9,267 bases of DNA from Phycisphaera mikurensis NBRC 102666 (GTDB lineage Bacteria > Planctomycetota > Phycisphaerae > Phycisphaerales > SM1A02), in NCBI GenBank assembly GCA_945870475.1, contig CAMBSR010000081.1, positions 1 through 9,267 on the forward strand, read 5' to 3'. Below the pieces are notes generated by a model. That model ran no database searches, was not told where the DNA came from, and saw only the letters and a list, made by a program, of their open reading frames with translations. Every line of letters starts with the position of its first letter. Position 1 is the first letter of the stretch. Positions 6,126 through 9,267 of the stretch are shown here, piece by piece. The position numbers and the translations under genes are program-made.

Positions 6126-7183
6126 GGGCGGGCCTCCGTGGAGGGGGTGCTCGTGGAGGGGGTGCTCGTGGAGGAAGTGCTCGTAGAGGGTGTGCGCGGC
6201 GGCGCCACGATGGGCGGCGCGGTCGGCGTGCCGGGGCCACGCGCGGCGCCGGGCATGGCGCGGCCGCGTTCATCCACCACGCTTCGCACGAAGAGGTCCT
6301 CGAGCGTCTCGCGGGCGCGTTCCACGCGGGTGAGCGTGATGCCGGCGGCGCGCAGCGCGTCGATGGCGGGCTGCACCACGGCGGGATCGCGCGTGGGGAT
6401 CACGTAGGTGCGCAGGCCGGGCTCGGCAGCGGAAGGCATGCCGGTCACCTCGCCCACGGCGGTCTGGATGCTGGCCGGGCCGTTGATCGCGTCGATCTCG
6501 TAGCGATGGCTGTCGTGCGTGAGCTCCTCGATGGTGCCCTGCGCCAGCGTGCGGCCCTGGTTGATGATGGCCACGCGGTCGGCGAGCATCTCCACCTCGC
6601 TCAGGAGGTGGCTGTTGACGAGGACGGTGCGGCCCTCCGCGCGGATGCGGAGCAGCATGTCGCGGATCTCGCGGCGGCCCACCGGGTCCACGCCGTCGGT
6701 GGGCTCGTCGAGCACCACCAGGCGCGGATCGTTGATGAGCGCGGCGGCGATGCCGATGCGCTGCTGCATGCCCTTCGAGTAGGTGGTGACCCGGCGGTTG
6801 CCCCAGTCGCGCATGCCCACCATCTCCAGGAGCTCCTCGGTGCGCGCCTTGCGCTCGGTGCGCTGCACCTTGGCGAGGGCGCCGAAGAAGTCAATCACCT
6901 GCCGGCCGGTGAGGTACTGCGGGAAGCGGTGGTGCTCGGGCAGGTAGCCCACCTGCGAAAGCACCTCCTGCGTGCACGCGGGCCGGCCGAGGACCGTGCC
7001 CGTGAGCGTGGTGGGGCGCACCACGGTCATGATGATCTTGACGAGCGTGCTCTTGCCTGCGCCGTTGGGGCCAAGGAGCCCGAAGATCTCGCCGGACTGG
7101 ACGCGCAGCGAGACCCCGCGCAGGGCCTGCACGCCGCCGCGGTAGGTCTTGGTCACGTCCTGGAGATCGATGACAAGCGTCAC
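6122..7183 (-). CDS. ABC transporter ATP-binding protein (ABC-2 exporter type)
   Basis: Cytoplasmic ATPase that powers the permease encoded downstream. With the GTG start (7181-7183) it has 353 residues: Walker A GPNGAGKST (38-46), a Q-loop region GYLPEHHRFP (79-88) with Glu where Gln is common, signature YSKGMQQR (135-142), Walker B VVLDEPTDGVDP (156-167) with catalytic Glu160, and switch His192. After the nucleotide-binding domain comes a small regulatory-looking domain (about 226-308) and a Thr/Ser/Pro tail (331-350) built from a 5-residue repeat. The alternative ATG at 7208-7210 adds nine codons, some of which (GTA, GGT, TCT) are unlike the GC-rich codons of the gene, and would leave only 9 bp to the divergent UbiD-family start; I prefer the GTG, as both downstream genes also use GTG. 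The frame stays open far upstream only as a shadow of the UbiD-family gene. Confidence 0.9.
   Translation of the reverse strand: MTLVIDLQDVTKTYRGGVQALRGVSLRVQSGEIFGLLGPNGAGKSTLVKIIMTVVRPTTLTGTVLGRPACTQEVLSQVGYLPEHHRFPQYLTGRQVIDFFGALAKVQRTERKARTEELLEMVGMRDWGNRRVTTYSKGMQQRIGIAAALINDPRLVVLDEPTDGVDPVGRREIRDMLLRIRAEGRTVLVNSHLLSEVEMLADRVAIINQGRTLAQGTIEELTHDSHRYEIDAINGPASIQTAVGEVTGMPSAAEPGLRTYVIPTRDPAVVQPAIDALRAAGITLTRVERARETLEDLFVRSVVDERGRAMPGAARGPGTPTAPPIVAPPRTPSTSTSSTSTPSTSTPSTEARP
6138..6197 (-). repeat. 15-bp tandem repeat, four copies, in the 3' end of the ATPase gene
   Basis: On the plus strand the unit is GTGGAGGGGGTGCTC. Copies at 6138-6152 and 6153-6167 are identical, the copy at 6168-6182 differs at two bases, and the copy at 6183-6197 at four. 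The unit is in frame and encodes TPSTS-like blocks: TPSTS, TSSTS, TPSTS, TPSTE. It ends 13 bases before the permease start codon, so copy-number change would alter only the ATPase tail without breaking the frame. Confidence 0.85.
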
Positions 7184-7219
7184 GCCGTGGATCGTAGACA
7201 GACCTACCATCCTGAGCTT

Positions 7220-9267
7220 ATGCACCCCGGACTTCGCGAATTCCTGCACGCGCTCGAACAGGCGGGCGAACTGCACCGCGTGCGCGCGGAGGTGAGCCCG
7301 GAACTGGAGATCACCGAGATCGCCGACCGCGTCAGCCGCATGCCGGCAGCGGAAAGTGCGGGCGCGCGGGCGTTCGACCCGGCCATGGCCGCGATGGGCG
7401 GAAAGGCCCTCCTCTTCGAGCGCGTGGCCGGAAGCGACTTCCCGCTCGCCATCAACGTGTGGGGCAGCTACCGCCGCATGGAGATGGCATTGGGCTGCGA
7501 CGCCGACCCGCGCGGGCTCGGTGCCATCGGCGCACGCATCGCGAGCCTGGTGAAGCCGGTGCCGCCGCGCAGCGCGGGCGAGATGCTTGCCAAGGCACGG
7601 GAGTTTGCGCCGCTTCTCAGGATCGGGCCCAAGCGCGTGCGCCGCGGACCGTGCCAGGAAGTGGTGAAGCTCGCCTCGCGCAACGAGGTGGACCTGACGC
7701 GGCTTCCGATCGTCAAGTGCTGGCCGCTCGACGGCGACCCCGCCGCGGTGGGCTTCCCCATGGACGCGCGCGCCGCCGGCACCGCGGCCGGCCGTGGCCG
7801 CTACATCACGCTTGCCGGGATGCACACCATCCATGCAGACGACCGCGATGCCGCGAAGCCTGCAAGCCACAACATCGGCATGTACCGCAGCCAGCTGCTG
7901 GGGCCGACGTCGCTTGCCATGCACTGGCACATGCACCACGACGGTGCGTCGCACTGGCGCAGCTGGAAGAAGCTCGGCAAGCGCATGCCCATCGCCATCT
8001 GCCTGGGCGGCGAGAGCGTCATGCCCTACGGCGCCACCGCGCCGCTTCCGCCCGGGATCAGCGAGCTCCTGATGTGCGGCTTCCTCAACGGCCGCGGCAT
8101 CCCCATGGTTCGTGCCAAGACCGTGCCGCTCTGGGTGCCCGCCAATTCCGAGATCGTGATCGAGGGATGGGTGGACACCGAGTGCGGCGCCATCGGCTGG
8201 CACCCGGCAAGCGGCGAACCGCTCGGGCCGGGCGCGGTGTTCGAGGGGCCGTTCGGCGACCACACCGGCTTCTACAGTCTGCCCGACCGCTATCCGCGCG
8301 TGGAGGTCACCGCGCTCACGCACCGCCGCGATGCCGTGTACCCGACCACCGTGGTGGGACTGCCGCCCCAGGAGGACTACTACCTGGGCAAGTCCACCGA
8401 GCGCGTGTTCCTGCCGCTCCTCAAGACCATCGTCCACGACATCGACGACTACCACCTGCCGATGTTCGGCTGCTTCCACAACGCAGCGTTCGTGCGCATC
8501 CACAAGGCGTATCCGCTGCAGGGCCGCCGCGTGATGTCCAGCGTGTGGGGCGCAGGGCAGATGGCGTGGACCAAGATGGTGTTCGTCTTCGACGGTGATG
8601 CGGCCATCCATGACGAGGACGCCGCCATGCGGCTGGTGTTCGAGCGCTGCCACTTCGTGCGCGACGTGATGCGCATCGAGGGACCGCTCGACATCCTGGA
8701 CCACAGCGCGCCCTGGATCGGCGCGGGAACGAAGCTCGGCTTCGACTGCACGGCGAAGGTGACGGGCGAGGCGTGGAACGGTGTGGCGCTCGGCGAGCCG
8801 ACGCGACCGTCGGCCGATGCGATCGCCGCGGCACGGGCGCGCATCGAGCGCGCGGTGCATGCGGTCGATGCGCAGGCGCGCGTCGAGTTCCCGTCGGTGG
8901 GCGCGGGGCGCCTCTGCACGATCGCAATAGGAAACGGCGCGGACGGCGCGCGGGTGGCGAGTGCAGCGGTGGCCGCGGCCGGCCCCGCCGAAACGCACGC
9001 AGCACACGACGGCGCGGCGGACTTCATCATCGTCACCGATGCGCATGCCGGCGCACGCAGCGACGACTGGCGCGCGCCCTTCTTCTTCCTGGCGTCCAAC
9101 GCGGACTTCACGCGCGATGCACACACCGCGGGCAACCGCATCGCCTTCGACGCCACGCGCAAGGTGCCCGGCGCGGGCCGCGGCGGGCTGCCCGTGCGCG
9201 AGTATCCGCCGCTCGTCGAGATGGACGCGGCCACCGCCGCGATGGTCGACCGCCGCTGGAACGAGTA
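7220..9267 (+). CDS. UbiD-family prenyl-FMN-dependent decarboxylase, 3' end cut by window edge
   Basis: UbiD enzymes remove carboxyl groups from aromatic or unsaturated acids using prenylated FMN and a divalent metal; in this setting a role in ubiquinone or menaquinone synthesis is likely, but the substrate cannot be read from the sequence. From ATG 7220, 682 codons are open to the edge. The prFMN/metal region starts with SHNIGMYR (216-223): Asn218 as metal ligand and Arg223 as catalytic Arg. Then come MHWHMHH (234-240) with a likely metal His239, Glu282 in the ISELLMCG stretch as metal ligand, and EGPFGDHTGF (342-351) with catalytic Glu342 and Asp347. It is longer than E. coli UbiD (497 aa). 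The extra length is mainly C-terminal and contains a second copy of the family's FDxTxK segment (643-648, the first at 508-513). The last visible residues, VDRRWNE, look like the usual UbiD end, so few codons are missing. No clear Shine-Dalgarno. It diverges from the ABC operon. Confidence 0.92.
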   Translation, partial: MHPGLREFLHALEQAGELHRVRAEVSPELEITEIADRVSRMPAAESAGARAFDPAMAAMGGKALLFERVAGSDFPLAINVWGSYRRMEMALGCDADPRGLGAIGARIASLVKPVPPRSAGEMLAKAREFAPLLRIGPKRVRRGPCQEVVKLASRNEVDLTRLPIVKCWPLDGDPAAVGFPMDARAAGTAAGRGRYITLAGMHTIHADDRDAAKPASHNIGMYRSQLLGPTSLAMHWHMHHDGASHWRSWKKLGKRMPIAICLGGESVMPYGATAPLPPGISELLMCGFLNGRGIPMVRAKTVPLWVPANSEIVIEGWVDTECGAIGWHPASGEPLGPGAVFEGPFGDHTGFYSLPDRYPRVEVTALTHRRDAVYPTTVVGLPPQEDYYLGKSTERVFLPLLKTIVHDIDDYHLPMFGCFHNAAFVRIHKAYPLQGRRVMSSVWGAGQMAWTKMVFVFDGDAAIHDEDAAMRLVFERCHFVRDVMRIEGPLDILDHSAPWIGAGTKLGFDCTAKVTGEAWNGVALGEPTRPSADAIAAARARIERAVHAVDAQARVEFPSVGAGRLCTIAIGNGADGARVASAAVAAAGPAETHAAHDGAADFIIVTDAHAGARSDDWRAPFFFLASNADFTRDAHTAGNRIAFDATRKVPGAGRGGLPVREYPPLVEMDAATAAMVDRRWNE

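Noticed and set aside
7211..9124. Very long minus-strand open frame continuing upstream of the ABC ATPase, which would give a protein of about 1000 residues.
   Set aside because: It is antisense to the well-supported UbiD-family gene. Its translation is Arg/His/Ala-rich without domain character, as expected from the complement of GC-rich codons. The ATPase domain starts normally near 7183.
1..9267. CRISPR array, insertion sequence, tRNA or rRNA gene, integrase or phage gene.
   Set aside because: I saw no spaced direct repeats, no terminal inverted repeats with a transposase, no tRNA-like cloverleaf in the short intergenic gaps, and no recognisable mobile-element protein. Every gap between genes is under 200 bp.

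Overview
The window is a compact, strongly GC-rich stretch of bacterial chromosome with seven complete or nearly complete protein genes, one gene cut at each end, no RNA gene and no mobile element. Gene content and protein style point to a planctomycete-like bacterium, possibly class Phycisphaerae. The clues are a long signal peptidase II with an extra loop before its last catalytic Asp, a DksA-like protein whose zinc finger is largely lost, several GTG starts and few recognisable Shine-Dalgarno sequences. This assignment rests on recalled family features, not on a search.

Left part (1-2581): the 3' two thirds of truB (tRNA pseudouridine 55 synthase) points rightward and converges on a leftward pair, a TraR/DksA-family gene followed by lspA. 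An AT-richer hairpin lies over the lspA stop codon between the convergent genes. The space upstream of the DksA-family gene holds the best regulatory signal of the window: a sigma70-like promoter with 17-bp spacing, a 17-bp palindrome overlapping its -35 box, and a hairpin near the predicted 5' end of the mRNA.

Middle (2582-4447): accA (acetyl-CoA carboxylase carboxyltransferase alpha) reads leftward and proC (pyrroline-5-carboxylate reductase) reads rightward, with only 44 bp between their starts. Both are full length and carry the expected motifs.

Right part (4448-9267): a leftward three-gene set encodes an ABC-2 type exporter (ATPase then permease, joined by a 4-nt GTGA overlap), followed 22 nt later by a small protein of uncertain function that has a His/Cys arrangement reminiscent of caspase-fold peptidases. 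Divergent from it is a large UbiD-family prenyl-FMN-dependent decarboxylase gene, which runs off the right edge probably within a few codons of its end.

Most of the window is housekeeping metabolism: tRNA modification, lipoprotein processing, fatty acid synthesis, proline synthesis and probably quinone synthesis. The least ordinary items are the exporter plus putative caspase-fold protein, the degenerate DksA-like protein with a histone-H1-like tail and its palindromic control region, and the apparent internal duplication at the C terminus of the UbiD-family protein.
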